A stretch of DNA of 64,000 nt from Anagrus nilaparvatae (GCA_022575985.1 JAKSXM010000007.1:36458501-36522500); one strand, 5' to 3'; numbered from the stretch's first letter, positions 43,469-55,888 are shown. The notes: generated by a model from the letters alone, not told the origin. Translations and numbers: made by a program.

Positions 43469-43940
43469 TCTACAAAAGAGTCTGATGCTCTAAAACATAT
43501 GATAACTTAAAAAGGAAGATACCTTTTTTATAGACTTCCGTCAGCCCAACCGGGCTCTATTAGCCCCCCCCCCACTTGAATGGTTTTTTTTTTATCGAAA
43601 AATGATTTCAAATTACTAAATTAGTAAAAAAAAAACGTTTTTAGATAGTTAAAACACATTCAAATAAAAAAAATTTTTTTTTTGTTGAAATTTTTATTTT
43701 TTTTTTTTTAACCTTTTTTTTATTAATAACATAATTTTTACTAAAGGATGAACTGATTTAATATCATCTATTATTAAATAAATTTAATAACACTTACTTT
43801 AATGTTTGTTATTGTTTGTAAAAGTTTATTTATAAATTTGCATATATTCGTGGAAATATTATGTAAATATTTTAAATAACGCATATATTTTAAACTATGA
43901 AATAAACTTTTGAAACGATGATTCCCTGCTTCAAAAATAT
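43469..43940. other. AT-rich DNA with short C and T runs
   Basis: It contains CAACCGGGCTCTATTAGCCCCCCCCCC (43548-43574; given as a description of a C-run after a GGGCTC/GAGCCC-like motif) and several T8-T12 runs. No gene is seen. Confidence 0.5.
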
Positions 43941-44108
43941 AACCTACCTCCAAATACTGTACTTGCACCTACCCCTAGAGTAAGTTAAATTTTGGGGGTG
44001 GAGAAGAAGAAATAATTAGTTCTAACCTATCCCCAAATGCTGTACTCGCTTCTACCCCTGGAATAAGCTAGCCTTTGGGGGTTGAGGGGGCAAAGCCTCC
44101 TGCGGGAG
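43941..44108. repeat. 83-bp tandem duplication
   Basis: Two units start AACCTACCTCCAAATACTG (43941) and AACCTATCCCCAAATGCTG (44024), each ending in a GGGGGT(G/T) run. A shorter GGGGGCGAAGCC echo follows at 44111-44122. Confidence 0.85.
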
Positions 44109-44494
44109 TATGGGGGCGAAGCCCACACTAAAGAAAACACTAATCATAAGACCATATATAAAAAAAATGATAAAAAAAAACTTACAACCGGTTTGTGTAA
44201 ACACAAACTAAATGCATGGAACATGTTTACTTCCAGCTGATGACTAGGTATAATACAAATGTTACTCAAAATTACAATTTTCTAATTTGATAATTTGTAA
44301 TTATCACCTTACTAGCTGTTAAGATTCTAAACCTAAACTATTCTGATTCCCTAAACCTGAATTATTCTAATAAGTACATTAATCAATATTATTCCAAGTC
44401 CCTAAATCGATATTATTTTAATTAAGTTCATAAACCTGTATTAAGTCCTTAAGCTCAGATTTGTCAAAGTCTCCTAATTATTATAAGTTTCATT

Positions 44495-44628
44495 TGACCC
44501 CTCCCCCCTTAAATAAGACAAATTTGACCACCCCCCTTAAATAGGACATATTTGACCACCCCCCTTAAATAGGACAAATTTGACCACCCCCCTTAAATAG
44601 GACAAATTTGACGCCCCCCTTAATTTTC
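44495..44628. repeat. 28-bp tandem repeat, four to five copies
   Basis: Unit TTAAATAGGACAAATTTGAC plus CACCCCCC, contiguous without spacers. A run of 16 G follows at 44812-44827. 44109-44494 and 44629-44811 are AT-rich and without genes. Confidence 0.9.
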
Positions 44629-45153
44629 AAGTTTTGAAGTACCCCCTCCCTATAATATCTACAAATACTTGCAAATTCAAAATTTTTTTTTACATTTTTT
44701 ATTTAAAAAAAATTTTTTTTTGCATTTTTCCTACTCAAAACTTATTGCTAACATCATTTTAAGTGTTTTTTAGCAATTCCCAGTAATAATTTTAGTGATT
44801 TGGTGGATATTGGGGGGGGGGGGGGGGCAGAAAGATCCCGCAACCGTATTTTGAGTTGCCGCCAGTATATACAAAAGCCCGTGCAAAGAAATCAGGTTAG
44901 CTGACTCAACATTGATTCAAGTCCAATACTTTGAGTCAAGGGATTATTCTCTTTTTAGAATTTAAGGATCGTTAACTCAAAATTGACTTCATAAAATTTA
45001 ATGATTTTTTATAGTGTATGTCATTCATATTCACATTTTGCTGATTTCGCTGTTTAGCCACATTACTACTGGAGTCTTTCATATTTGCACTTTTTATATG
45101 CCTTAAACTCTTTTTCTAAAGTCTGTAGGATAAAATTTATTTATAGGTGATTG

Positions 45154-45871
45154 TTAAGGGGGTAGACCTAATTGGAGATAGAAAAAAGGTGTGGCTTTTT
45201 GGATAGGTTTTCGGGTAGAAATAATTGAGATAATTTTTTCAAAGTTGGCACTTTATTAGATTATAAGTTGCTAAACATTTTTTTTATTTTTTTTTTTTAA
45301 TTTTTTCAAAATGGCGCCGAGTAGAGGTCCTCAAAGTTGGGCCTCACTTTTCACTGTGTGCAGGATTCCGGTCTCCAAATTGTTCAGAAACACATGAAAC
45401 CAAATTAATTATGTTTGGGAAACATTTTTCTTCTGGATTGATGGATTCAAATTTCGGAAAATGGAAAATTGTGAAAATTATTTAATTTTTTTCAAAAATT
45501 GCAATTTTTTTCACATGTTTTTTTGAAAGAAAAAAAAATTGGGACATTTTTTGGAAAAACCCTTCCATCAATCCAGAAGATAATTGTATTTTAAAAATGT
45601 AGCCAAAAAATTAGGAAGATATCTTAATTATTTTTTGAGTTATCGTGCACACAAATCAAAAAACGTTGTTTCGAGAAAAACGCGTTTAAAGTTTAGAATA
45701 CTGTATCTTACGCCTTTCGCGGTGTCTCGCTTCATCGTCTATAACTTTCTTATTATTCAAGATATCATTATAAAAATTTTTTTCCATATTTTTAAGATAT
45801 TTACGAACCCAAAAAAAAATAAAAACAGAAAATCGATTACGAAAAAGTTCCAATTAGGTCTACCCCCTTAA
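45154..45871. mobile_element. TTAA-flanked MITE, piggyBac-like
   Basis: The left end is TTAAGGGGGTAGACCTAATT and the right end is its inverse (AATTAGGTCTACCCCCTTAA). The TTAA at each edge (45154-45157 and 45868-45871) is the target hallmark of piggyBac-type elements. Length 718 bp, non-coding. A second, internal inverted pair (CTTCTGGATTGATGGA at about 45430 and TCCATCAATCCAGAAG at about 45565) is present. The 95-codon frame at 45584-45871 runs into the right terminus and is not a gene. Confidence 0.85.
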
Positions 45872-46371
45872 TGGTAAATAATATCATTCTGTAAAGATGA
45901 ATTATTATTAATTTAAATATTATTAATAAAAAATCAAAAATATCTTAAATTAAATATTTTGAAATATAAATTGTAAAGTATCTTACCTGTAAATTTCTTT
46001 CATGGCGGAGAAAACAATTTTAACTGGTAGAAATTTAGAAATTTTGAATCCAATGTCGAATGGAGTGTAAAATACTAGATACCTAAGACAATTATTAAAT
46101 CAATTTCAAGAAATTTAAGGAAATAATAAAATTATTCTTAACCATTTAAAATAAAAAAATGAGGTATCTTAAATTTTAAAAAGATTCGCATACTATTATA
46201 ATAGCTTGCGAAACAAAACGCCAGCTTACTATAACTCGTACGTAATTTTTTACGTAATTTTTTTCGTTTCTTATATTATTAATCAATTATTAACTTACAT
46301 CGATAATGTCAGAATCTATAGGTCAACTGGTACACAAGTGAGGTGTCAGGCTAAAATGCAAACCGCAAGGT
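45872..46371. other. AT-rich DNA without a recognised gene
   Basis: Nothing is seen apart from ATTAAT-type simple sequence. Confidence 0.6.
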
Positions 46372-48110
46372 CTACCACAACATACCGAATAACATAGATC
46401 CAGTTTGCAGTAACAGTGTAGCCTGCTGATTTTCCTCACCTATTTGAATATTATCTACAAGTTTTATCAATACTGCTTGAATACTGTGGTATTTTCGGAA
46501 TCCCTTTTGACAGGGATTCAGAACCTTTGATTTATTTAAAAAACAAACTACCTGATCATGAGCTAGCTTTTCAAGGACCTTTGACAGAAAGCTCAATAAT
46601 GCTATAGGCTGAAAATCAGTTGTTAATGATGGTACTATCACTTTTTTAAGGGCCAGGATACGGGATTTTTCCCAAGCTGATGGGAAAATACATTATAATA
46701 ATAAATCATTGAAAGGTTTGGTGAGATATGAAGCAATAGATGGAAGTGCTTTCTCAATGACGCTTAGAGGTATGTCATCATCTCCTTTATCCTGTGAGAT
46801 AAAATGTGAAACCGCCAGAATTACATCATTTTCAGAAATTCTTGTGAAAACGAAACTATCTGGTGGAGCATTATTAACAATATAATGGACTCCTGCGGGT
46901 CTTCATTAGGGGATATTGATATTTTCGAAAACTACGAGTTCAGCTCATCAGATAGAAAACCACGAAGAGCATTACTAGCTTTGAGGATTAATCGCAGGGT
47001 CTTCATCTCATTCCAGAAGTTTTTGTTTTCATCAATAATACTGCATATGTGATTATGCATATAGACATCTCTATTTTTCTTTGTACGAATTCGCCAGAGC
47101 CAGAAATTCATTGAGAATATTGCGAGATCTTGTCCTCGTGCAACGTCTACTGGTTGCGTTTTGTTTTGATCTAAGTAATTTTAATTCAGAGTTTATCCAG
47201 AGATAGTCTGATTTCTGCTGTCTTAATGTCTTTACTGGGACAAGTTTGTCCATAGCATTATGGATGTTGTCAATTAATGTAGAGAGCCCTTGCTCAATAT
47301 TGAAGTTGTCTTCAGTAGCTAAAAAACGTGACCAGTCAAGGTTTTTTAGTTGGAGGTTAAGGTTATGTGCTGTTATTTTATTAAGTGCCCTGTAAGTTTG
47401 GAGGTATAGACAGGTCCATAGTTACAGGAATGATTTAATGTCTACTAGGGAAAGTAGGTAATGTACGATTATATCTTTTTGGTGTGTCACAATTGTCAAT
47501 AAAAATGGTGTCTACCCAAGCGTCATTGTCGTCAATATTGTAATGTGATGGACCTGTATTGACCAGATTGGAGATCGCTCATTAGATCAATTATAAAACG
47601 TGTGTCAGATTTGTTAGGTTTGAGCTTCTCAGCATGCCGATTACCGATCACTATCTTATGACTGAAATCAGAGCAATGGGCATATAATAGATGAACAGAG
47701 TCAGTATCAGACCTAATTAGGACATCAGATGGTCTGTAATCCAGGGTAAATAAGGTAGGAGTGAAATAGCCTTCCCAAACAGAACAAAAAAGATATTCAA
47801 ACCTGAGTGGCTTACCACTTTGCTGGGTATTTTTAAATAAATGAGAATACCTTCTCCTTGAGTGTACGATCTTGCCGTAAAATACTATATCCCGGTATAC
47901 TTATTAAATCATCATTGATTTCAAGGCCAAATATGGTCTCAGCAATGCCAAAAAGATGGAATGTATTATTATTAGAAAGGTATTGGCAAAAATCGCTAAT
48001 ATGCTTTTTTAACGAGGTAGCATTTAGAAAGTCTACTTTCAAACCAGTAAATTTAGGAGAATTTACAGAGCCAGAGATTTTTTGTCAATTTTGATGACGA
48101 GTATTGACAG
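46372..48110 (-). pseudogene. CR1/Jockey-type LINE ORF2 relic: endonuclease and start of RT
   Basis: Minus-strand pieces in the right order. The endonuclease start reads VDFLNATSLKKHISDFCQYL and FGIAETIFG with SIPGYSILRQDRT (48042-47833). The region between endonuclease and RT includes NLDWSRFLATEDNF and LVPVKTLRQQKSDYLWI (47350-47071). The RT entry reads DFQPIALLSFLSKVLEKLAH, then QKGFRKYHS (46641-46372). Many stops and frameshifts separate them. The sequence stops in mid-RT at about 46372, so this LINE lacks its 3' half, which retrotransposition alone does not produce; a later deletion or rearrangement is likely. Confidence 0.78.
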
Positions 48111-48262
48111 TAGCAGGACTTAAGCTAGAGTTGCTAAGTACTAGGTCCAGCTTCGTTAGTTACTCCTAATGGTTTGATTATTGTGTGGAGCTCAGAGTCA
48201 GACCTGACTACATGTGATCTCAATCTATTTTCCCATCTTATTAAGAATTTACCAGCACGGTA

Positions 48263-48586
48263 TCAAACAAATTTAAAGCCGAATGTCGTATGTACTTTCA
48301 TTATATTTTGTCTTGTTAGTAGTCGGACACGAGCCACTCCAAAAGTCCGCCTATTGATGTGTTGAGTTGCAGGTAGCCCCTGAGTATGGATGTAAATGCA
48401 CCCGGGTGTGGTTACTTGAAATGCGGAGCCACGCCCACTGTTGGTATTATTTGATTGAATACAACGACGACTAGAAAATTGTGTAGTGGGAGCTGCTGAA
48501 CTAATAGACATGCGTTTAAGTATTTTGCATGTGTTGCATAAATGACTTTTGTCTACTGTTATTTTATCAAGAGAGAACTCAACCAA
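48263..48586 (-). pseudogene. Open frame of 107 codons upstream of the LINE relic
   Basis: Not recognised. It contains LCNTCKILKRMSISSAAP and a Ser/Thr-rich tail. Its position and strand would fit leader or ORF1 sequence of the LINE at 46372-48110, but there is no motif to prove it, and the frame could be chance. Confidence 0.3.
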
Positions 48587-48616
48587 ATACTCTTTAGTCT
48601 AAAACAACTTGCTTTA

Positions 48617-48705
48617 TTAATATTAAAACGATTTTGTAGCATTAATTGACCCCAGTTTCAACCCAGTACTGGTCAATTAATGCTACAAAATCGTTTTAAT
48701 ATTAA
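48617..48705. other. Perfect 35-bp inverted repeat (hairpin)
   Basis: Arms 48617-48651 and 48671-48705 are exact reverse complements (for example ACGATTTTGTAGCATTAATT) around a 19-base loop beginning CCAGTTTCAACC. An echo, TTGCTTTATTAA, occurs just outside and again at 48748. Confidence 0.95.
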
Positions 48706-48880
48706 ACTAATTATGAGTGATACATCGAATACTACTTATGAAAATTTGCTTTATTAACTTTAAAATTGTCAATTATTGACCAAATTATAGATTGTTTATA
48801 TTTCAATTATTTACTATTAGTAATATCATTAAACTCTAACTTTATAATAAAGGTGTAATTTTAATTTCATCTATTATTCC

Positions 48881-49611
48881 TTAAGGTAGAGTCCCACTTC
48901 GCGCGCTCGGTATTCGAGTGAAATTTTAAAATTAATTTTAGGGAAAACGGTTAAAGATAATGGAAAGATTTTTTATGGTTAATTAAATAAAGTATAGAAG
49001 CATGTAAAAAAAATTTTTTTAATTAATTTTTTTTATTTTTTATACACAAAATTTTCGTTTTAAATATAAGAGTTTTTGCCGGAAGGGCCTGATGGTTCAG
49101 TGTCTTACCCGAAATTGCCTAGTCCAATTGTCTCCAAATTTTTATCACATACTGTCCACATGTGTAGTTATGTCGTATTCTAGAAGTTAGCAAAAATTTT
49201 AATTTTTTCTATGTTTTTTTGCAAAAAAACCATAAAAAAAAATTGCTTTTTCGAATAATTTTTTTTAAATTTGCATAACTTTTTTTTTTTTTTGCCAATT
49301 TTGGTAATTGTAGAATACGCGATAACTACACTCATATTATTTAAGATTCTTTTTTTTTTTTTTCTAGGTGCTGTCAAACTTTTTTTATTCACTGAAACAT
49401 CAGGCCCTTCCGGCAAAAACTCTTATATTTAAAACGAAAATTTTGGGTATAAAAAATAAAAAAAATTAATTAAAAAAATTTTTTTTACATGCTTCTATAC
49501 TTTATTTAATTAACCCTAAAAAATCTTTCCATTATCTTTAACCGTTTTCCCTAAAATTAATTTTAAAATTTCACTCGAATACCGAGCGCGCGAAGTGGGA
49601 CTCTACCTTAA
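48881..49611. mobile_element. TTAA-flanked MITE with about 220-bp arms
   Basis: Ends TTAAGGTAGAGTCCCACTTC and inverse, with TTAA at 48881-48884 and 49608-49611. The arms run 48881-49101 and about 49395-49611, including CGCGCGCTCGGTATTCGAGT and TTTTTGCCGGAAGGGCCTGA. 731 bp, non-coding. The 78-codon frame 49180-49416 is arm and spacer sequence. It has the same target and size class as 45154-45871 but unrelated ends. Confidence 0.9.
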
Positions 49612-50654
49612 TATCTTGTCAGATTCAATCTGCTAAATCGATTCATATAAGCAATAAATGCAATAAGGAGACAAGGTTTAAGATTTTTGTTTACTATTAC
49701 TTTTCTTTATTATATTAGTGAGGAAACGTAAAGCTTCTATAAACCAAGTAAATACAGAGATATTTACTGTTTAGGAAATACTTCTTTTGCGTGGAGCGTG
49801 GTCGATGGTCGTGGTTATTAAAAACCTCTGCAGTCAACAATTTAGAAAAAAACTCGTTAAGGATACGACATTAGTTAATGTTTTAAAGGACTTAATCTCT
49901 AGTAATACTAGATCCAGTAGATATTATAAATATAATTTAAATACATATTATTTTAGGTGCGAAAAAAAAGATAGCGCTAAATATTTTTTTCCAACCTTGT
50001 TTCCGTAAAATTTTAAAAAAACATTGCAAACAACCAGGGATAATATAGATCCGTCTACATCAGACAATATTAAGTTCTTAGCAGATAAAAGAGCAAACGA
50101 ACCTCTCAAAGGAAAGTTCATGAAGGAAACCGGCATACGAGCTTTTGCCAAAGCTAGAGGTAAATAGCAAAGATCAAAAACTTGTACAGACAGCACTGAG
50201 AAATTATTAACCCTGCTAATTTTACTCAAGTCTGAGATCGGTATCTTAAATTCACAAAATACCAATGGCCCTGTAATTGGTGTAAAAATATATATACTGT
50301 TTGATTTTCAAGGTTCTAGGTGTCTTGGTTGCGATTTGGAAGCTGTTTTTCCAATTTTAAATTTTTTCTTAATTTAGCAACCCATTTATTTTTTTATAGG
50401 TAGTAAACTTTTCCACCTGATTTAAATCTGGACATATTTTTCTGAAAAACTTCAGGAAAAATCGGCAAATACACAACTGTTTTTAATTATAAATTCTAAA
50501 GGGAAATCGGGACATGATGCGAAATATTTTTCTATATTGGCTTGTAAAAACTCACATTTGTTACGTGGAACCATGGTGGCTTTACTTTTTATTTCTATTC
50601 TACTTCTTCTATTTTGATAATTTTTTTTTCTTTAGTGGCAAGAATAATACTTTG
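49612..50654. other. AT-rich DNA, no secure gene
   Basis: Short frames exist on both strands at 49787-50265 (plus: SQQFRKKLVKDTTLVNVLKD, then in another frame FLADKRANEPLKGKFMKETG). No motif is recognised and the frame is broken, so at most this is a decayed coding piece. Confidence 0.45.
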
Positions 50655-51180
50655 AACAACAATATTTTTTTTTTTTTTTTTAATTTACGGGACGAACCCT
50701 TAGTACAATTATAACATATATTTAAATATTTTACATTAGTTTTTATATTATCTTATATTCTTTGAATAAAATGATGAATAAGTGTAGTTCTGTTAAGCGC
50801 TATTTAATTTCTAATTTTGGATTTAAGCAATCTTATTTATAATCTTACAATTAGTTAACAATTCTTTTTTATTTTTTAACTAGTTATATTTCCCCAACAT
50901 GATTTATGATTTTTAGAAAAAATATATTCCGAAATGTTAAATATATTAATTTTTGTGTTATACTCGTTGTAGAGTTCAAGTGTTCTAAATATTGAGGATG
51001 TTTTACTATTATGCTTAAATTCATAGGGAAAATAAAAAAATATATTGCTATTCCACAATTTTGGGTTGGGAATATTATAACTTATTATTTGCAATAGTTC
51101 AGTTGAGTCTACTTTATTGTTTAACAGCTTGTACAGAAATTTAAGATCAGACATGCTTCGTGATGATTGTATTATCAAAT
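50655..51180 (-). mobile_element. LINE 3' end (CR1/Jockey type), 5'-truncated
   Basis: The minus frame 51178-50876 reads SRSMSDLKFLYKLLNNKVDS, PNPKLWNSN and FKHNSKTSSIFRTLELYNEY, the kind of C-terminus that follows RT in such LINEs. The 3' tail ends in AAGGGTTCGTCCCGTAAATT and a run of A (T run on the plus strand at 50665-50681). It is a normal 5'-truncated insertion. Confidence 0.68.
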
Positions 51181-51189
51181 TTTTTCATT

Positions 51190-53544
51190 ATTTCAGTATA
51201 GTCATGCGAGAAATAATCAAATTCAATTTTTTGATTGAACTCTATTATCCTCAGCACTTGTGTAAATAAAAACAAACTGACTTGAGTAATCTAAGCAGTC
51301 GTTCTCACGCTATAAATATTTGTTCCCGACCTGAAAAGGGCAGGACTTATTTGCACTTGCTGACGCTTCTCAGAAAAATCGTAATATATAAAAAAATTGA
51401 CTTACACACGCACACACAATCACACAAAATAATTCCAAAAATATCGGATGACGATTCAAAACACTGACTGGACAACGTCCAGACACGGTCTAACACAGAC
51501 CCACCTTCTGCACGTTTCAGGTGCGTTGTCCCATGGCCAAGTACAATTTATTTGATCCAGGTATCCTTTCACGTTTATACACCAAAAATTGTACACACAA
51601 ATCGAGAAAAATACAAAATAACTTCTTATGGCAGCGGCTTCAGCAAATGGAATTCTCTCGGATCAGCAAAGTCGTACGCTCAGCAAGGCGTCTCCTCGAA
51701 AAATAAGAGTCGCTGGCGGCGAAAGTATGGGGGACGCCACGTGTCTCTTTCCACGAGCGCGCTGATTGGCCGAAATAATGTTACTATACTAGGGACTTAT
51801 TTTCCTAAAACATAAATTTATTTTTTAATAAAATTAATAGACGCGAATATTAAAATATTTTTAACCTGAATCGCGAAATAAAGAAATTATACTACGATCA
51901 ATTGTGATCATACAATTCATGTTATTTTTATTATTATAATTTGGTATATTTCTTATGGCATTACCGCTCGGTGACGCTATCTTCACGATCCAACGAGAAG
52001 CCGTCTTCCCCTCCCACTTCCCGCGAATTGAGAATACGGCTTCTAAAGGATCATGATATGTTTTCATTGAAAATTAGAAAGATTTAGTAACAACTTGATT
52101 TTGTACTTTTTCCAATTGTCTGATCATCCCTAATTGATAAAGTGACCAAACGATTGAAGCATACATTAAAACTGACTTATCCACCTTGAATTTTCCTCCA
52201 ATAAAAAGGAAAAAGCGTTATACATCTAAAATATATATCGACTTCCGAGGAGATAAAAAGCAAAATATGCGGTCGATAGTCGCATGTGTAAAGTGTTGGC
52301 GATCTCCGATACATAACTTAATGTTCAGGAGGTCAAACACAAGGATACATACATAATTTTATAAAAATTTCCAACTTAAAAATTTTCCACATCTATTAAA
52401 ATTCAAACTGACGATTTTCAAGCTTATCAAAAAATTCATAGTGGCAATTTTCATAATAAAGGTGGGAGGAAAATATAATGGCAGGAATTTTATCAAGAAG
52501 ACGACCAAATCACGTATTTCTTCTTAAAAATCTTTTTGGCGTCATCGTCTCTACTGTATACGAAAAATTTTTTCTCAAGAAAACCACTGTCACGTGATTC
52601 TTCTTTCAAGCATTTTGGCGCCGTCTTCTCAGATTTCATCGTGGTAACCAAAATTAAAAATTCAAGCAGTTCAGTCAATGGCCATATTGTATATTTAATT
52701 CTTCCTGCTACTGAAATATAAGGGCCATTCTAGCTATCACGACGCATCACCATGTAGGAAGTCTTTTCTTCTCATCGTTTTTAAAAAAAAAAGATATGTA
52801 TTTATTAATTCTTAATCATTATTCTTATTAAAAGTAACATAATTAAAATAATATAACTATTAATACTTTATTATTATGAGTAATATTATTATTAAAAATT
52901 AACACAGTAATAAAATTATATTCTTTTTGTTAAAATTATAATTATATATTAATAATTCATATTTTTTCTTTATAATTATAAATATCATATACTTATTAAA
53001 TATATGCTCTCTCTCTCACTTTTGTGTGTAAAAATTATTTTGGTCACATACATTTAAAAATCTTTTAATTTTAAAGTAAAAATTAATAACTGAAAATAAA
53101 AAATAATATCTTTTATTTAATTTTGATGAGATTAAGTTATTTAACTGTGTAATGTCATTTAAATATTTAAACTCTTATTTTTAAAAGTGATCATAACAAT
53201 AAAAGTGTACTTTAATATGTTAAAAAGGGATAGGGATATTCAAATCTCTAGGTTAAAAAGTGTTAGACATATTCAAATTTCTTTTATACGTTAACTTTTT
53301 AAGCATTAATATTTTATTTTCTTGCTTTGGCACAAATAACGTTCTGATATAAAAATTAATCACAATTTCTAAATTTAATGTTAAAAAATATTTCTTTATG
53401 TTACAAGCCATTCAAGGAAATAAAGCTTGTAATCTTGTTTGTGCCTAAAAAAGCAATCGATGCGCTTCTGCACTTGATTTCTTTTGCAATTTTAACATGA
53501 TTTTTTTGTGTCTTTTATTTTCTTTTTTAATTGATTTATTTATA
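51190..53544. other. No recognised gene; GC patches and a short duplication
   Basis: 51280-51780 is GC-richer and CpG-containing (GCGCGCTGATTGGCC at about 51757) with TATAAATA at 51310, which could be a promoter or LTR relic. 51960-52050 is a second such patch. 52500-52640 holds two related segments (CAAATCACGTATTTCTTCTT and TGTCACGTGATTCTTCTTTC, each followed by TTTTGGCG and GTC(A/T)TC). 52750-53540 is plain AT-rich sequence. The small frames here on both strands show no motif. Confidence 0.5.
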
Positions 53545-54010
53545 ATTAATTTTTTTTATTTTTTTTATTTATTAAACTGATTCACGGGACGTGCCCTTTT
53601 ACATTTAATTATAAAAAGTTGTGTTTTTACATTTAATTATTACAAATATTACATAATAAATAAAGTCTTCAAAATTATCTGACTTTATTTATGAAAAAAG
53701 AAGAATAAATTTACAAAATAGTATTACAAATTAATTATTTTATAAAGAGAGATCAATTTTCTAATTAAATTTTGATACAAAGATATTTAAGCTTTTGTAA
53801 AAGCTTATTTCGCTAGTAATATTTATTTTATTGTTATACGAGTTGTGACTTTATAATATTCTTAGTAGAGATGATGTTTTTCTGCAATTTTTAAATTCAA
53901 CTGGAATTGTGAACGTTAAATTTCTCTCTCTAAGATCTTCCCTTTTGGGAAAATAAAAATTGATAACAGATTTTTGTAGTTGATTAATTTTTGTTAGTTA
54001 ATATAAGGTT
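53545..54010 (-). mobile_element. LINE 3' end, second fragment of the same type
   Basis: Minus-strand reading LTFTIPVELKNCRKTSSLLR matches the order of the C-terminus at 50876-51178. The tail AAAGGGCACGTCCCGTGAAT corresponds to AAGGGTTCGTCCCGTAAATT of that copy. Frames are broken. A T-rich run on the plus strand at 53540-53575 is the A tail. Confidence 0.65.
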
Positions 54011-55679
54011 AAAATAAAGTTAATTGTGTATTACAAAAAAAAAAAGAAATTGATGTATTATAAAAAAAAAGAAACAAAATTTTGTATTATAAGTGCCTAT
54101 ATCTCTGTCTCTTAGAGTTGTATTTAAAATCATTATAAAAAAAATTTATTTTTTCTAAAGTTCTTTAATCTTATAAGCTTCACTTAATAATTCTTATGAT
54201 ACAAAATATTAATTAAATTGATGTTACCTAGGTCTGTAAATTAAATGTTGGACATCAAGAGGTCTATCATAAACTGTAGCTGTTCGGACTGCCTTGTCAA
54301 TCAGTGGAAGTACCTAAACATTATTTGCAGATCTCATCAATCCAGGTATAATTTTCTTTGTCATGAGGACTATGTTTAAAATTATATTAGATTTTTATAA
54401 TTTACTACTTTACTTTTTTACAAACATATTACTCATAATGTTTAATTTAAAAATGTATAATATATATCATTGTTCTCGGGAGGCAAAGTTTAACTTTGTT
54501 AGCTTAAATTTTGACATTTATTATATAATTAAATATTTTTAAATTTTCATAAAAACTTAATAAATTTTGTCATAAAAAAAATTATCTAAATAACTTTCTC
54601 TCAACATTTTGCGATATAGCTTACATACTTAAATTTCATGTTTAACGCAAATATGTTTACTTTGCTTTTTGATATTTCTCAACCTAACTCAGTAAACCGT
54701 AGTCTTCTAAAGACAGGTGAGTGGTGGATATCAATTGAACCGCTTAATTCCTGTTTTGATATTTCTCAACCTTAACTCTAAAAGTCTTATTCTTTGTAAG
54801 ATAGGTGAGTGGTGGATGTCAATATAAATTTAGTTTATTCCAATTAACATTATGAAAAAATTTATTCTAATTTTATAATTTAAAAATTATTTTTAAACCA
54901 CATCTTTTCAATAAACTTAAGCAAAATCTTAAATGTTAAATATAATTCTTATGCAATTTTCATACTAAAACTTTATTCAATAATTCCTGCTGTAATTTCA
55001 AATACTAAAATTTTATAATTTTATCTCAATTTTTAATTTAATAATTTTTCACCGGTGATGTAAAATTAAGTGGGGAGGAATATTAACCACGTTTAAATAT
55101 AATATAACCACATTTTATAATCCCTAAAATGAGATAAAATTTTAAAAATTACTTCTTTAAAATCAAATCATTTAATGAGGTATTATAAATAACTTTTAAT
55201 TCTGGTTTAAGAAGGTTAAACTGAGTTTCTCAAAAACAATTAAAATTATATTAGCGGATGAGTTATAAACCATAATTCTTAAACTTAGTCCTCAAATGGT
55301 TTTTTAAATGTATACTTGTATTGTTAATTACAAATGATAGTCCTAAATACTCTTATTAATTACTAGGATCGTTTTGATTAGCAATAGTTATTGATAATCA
55401 TCTTGATGTAAATCAATATTATATGTACTTTTTTATTATTGTATTCATTTTCATTGTATATTGAAATTCATTTCTAAAAATATCTAAATATCTTTATATT
55501 AGTATTATATTCTTTTATTCTAAATTATTTAAAATACAAATCTATAATTATGTATATAAATTATTAGACTTTTTAAAAAACATAATAATGTTATTTAAAA
55601 AAAATTGTTTGTAAACCATATTTTAATTCTTAAATTCTTTTCATATTAAATTAATAATTTTTTACCTAGATACAAAATT
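54011..55679. other. AT-rich DNA with an 86-bp duplication and a coding-like scrap
   Basis: The minus reading near 54350-54229 (IIPGLMRSANNV, stop, VLPLIDKAVRTATVYDRPLD) looks protein-like but is not recognised. 54667-54835 is a tandem duplication: each unit has GATATTTCTCAACCT and AGGTGAGTGGTGGATATCAA or TGTCAA. A purine tract AGTGGGGAGGAA at 55069-55080 may be the remains of an LTR element's priming site. Confidence 0.45.
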
Positions 55680-55888
55680 CAGCCGGGAGAATGTTCCGTA
55701 TTGTATATTATGTATATATGTAGAATTGTATATATGTTACTGTTATTGTATATGTTGTAAGAGGAGAAAATGGCTCGCCTCTCTTAGTCCAGTACGGCTG
55801 CCTTAAATAACACACATAGTATAATAAACCATTGTTATTTCAAATAAGTGCAGTCATTTAATTTATTATAATTGTCGTAGCCTTTTCA
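55680..55888 (+). repeat. Probable solo Copia-type LTR with upstream purine tract
   Basis: CAGCCGGGAGAA (55680-55691) is followed by TGTTCCGTATTG, a stretch with AGTATAATAAACC (polyadenylation-like) and an end GTCGTAGCCTTTTCA. This is the usual size (about 197 bp) and layout of an insect Copia LTR next to its purine tract. No partner LTR is in the window and no duplication was identified. Confidence 0.42.

Noticed and set aside
44495..44628. 28-bp repeats of CRISPR repeat length
   Set aside because: Head-to-tail units without spacers; a simple tandem repeat.
45584..45871. 95-codon plus frame
   Set aside because: It runs through the right inverted end of the TTAA MITE.
49948..50265. 105-codon minus frame as a membrane protein
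   Set aside because: No motif; the opposite strand also reads as broken coding-like sequence, so the direction cannot be decided.
52493..52721. Overlapping 61-codon frames on both strands
   Set aside because: Mutually antisense small frames over a local duplication; no homology recognised.
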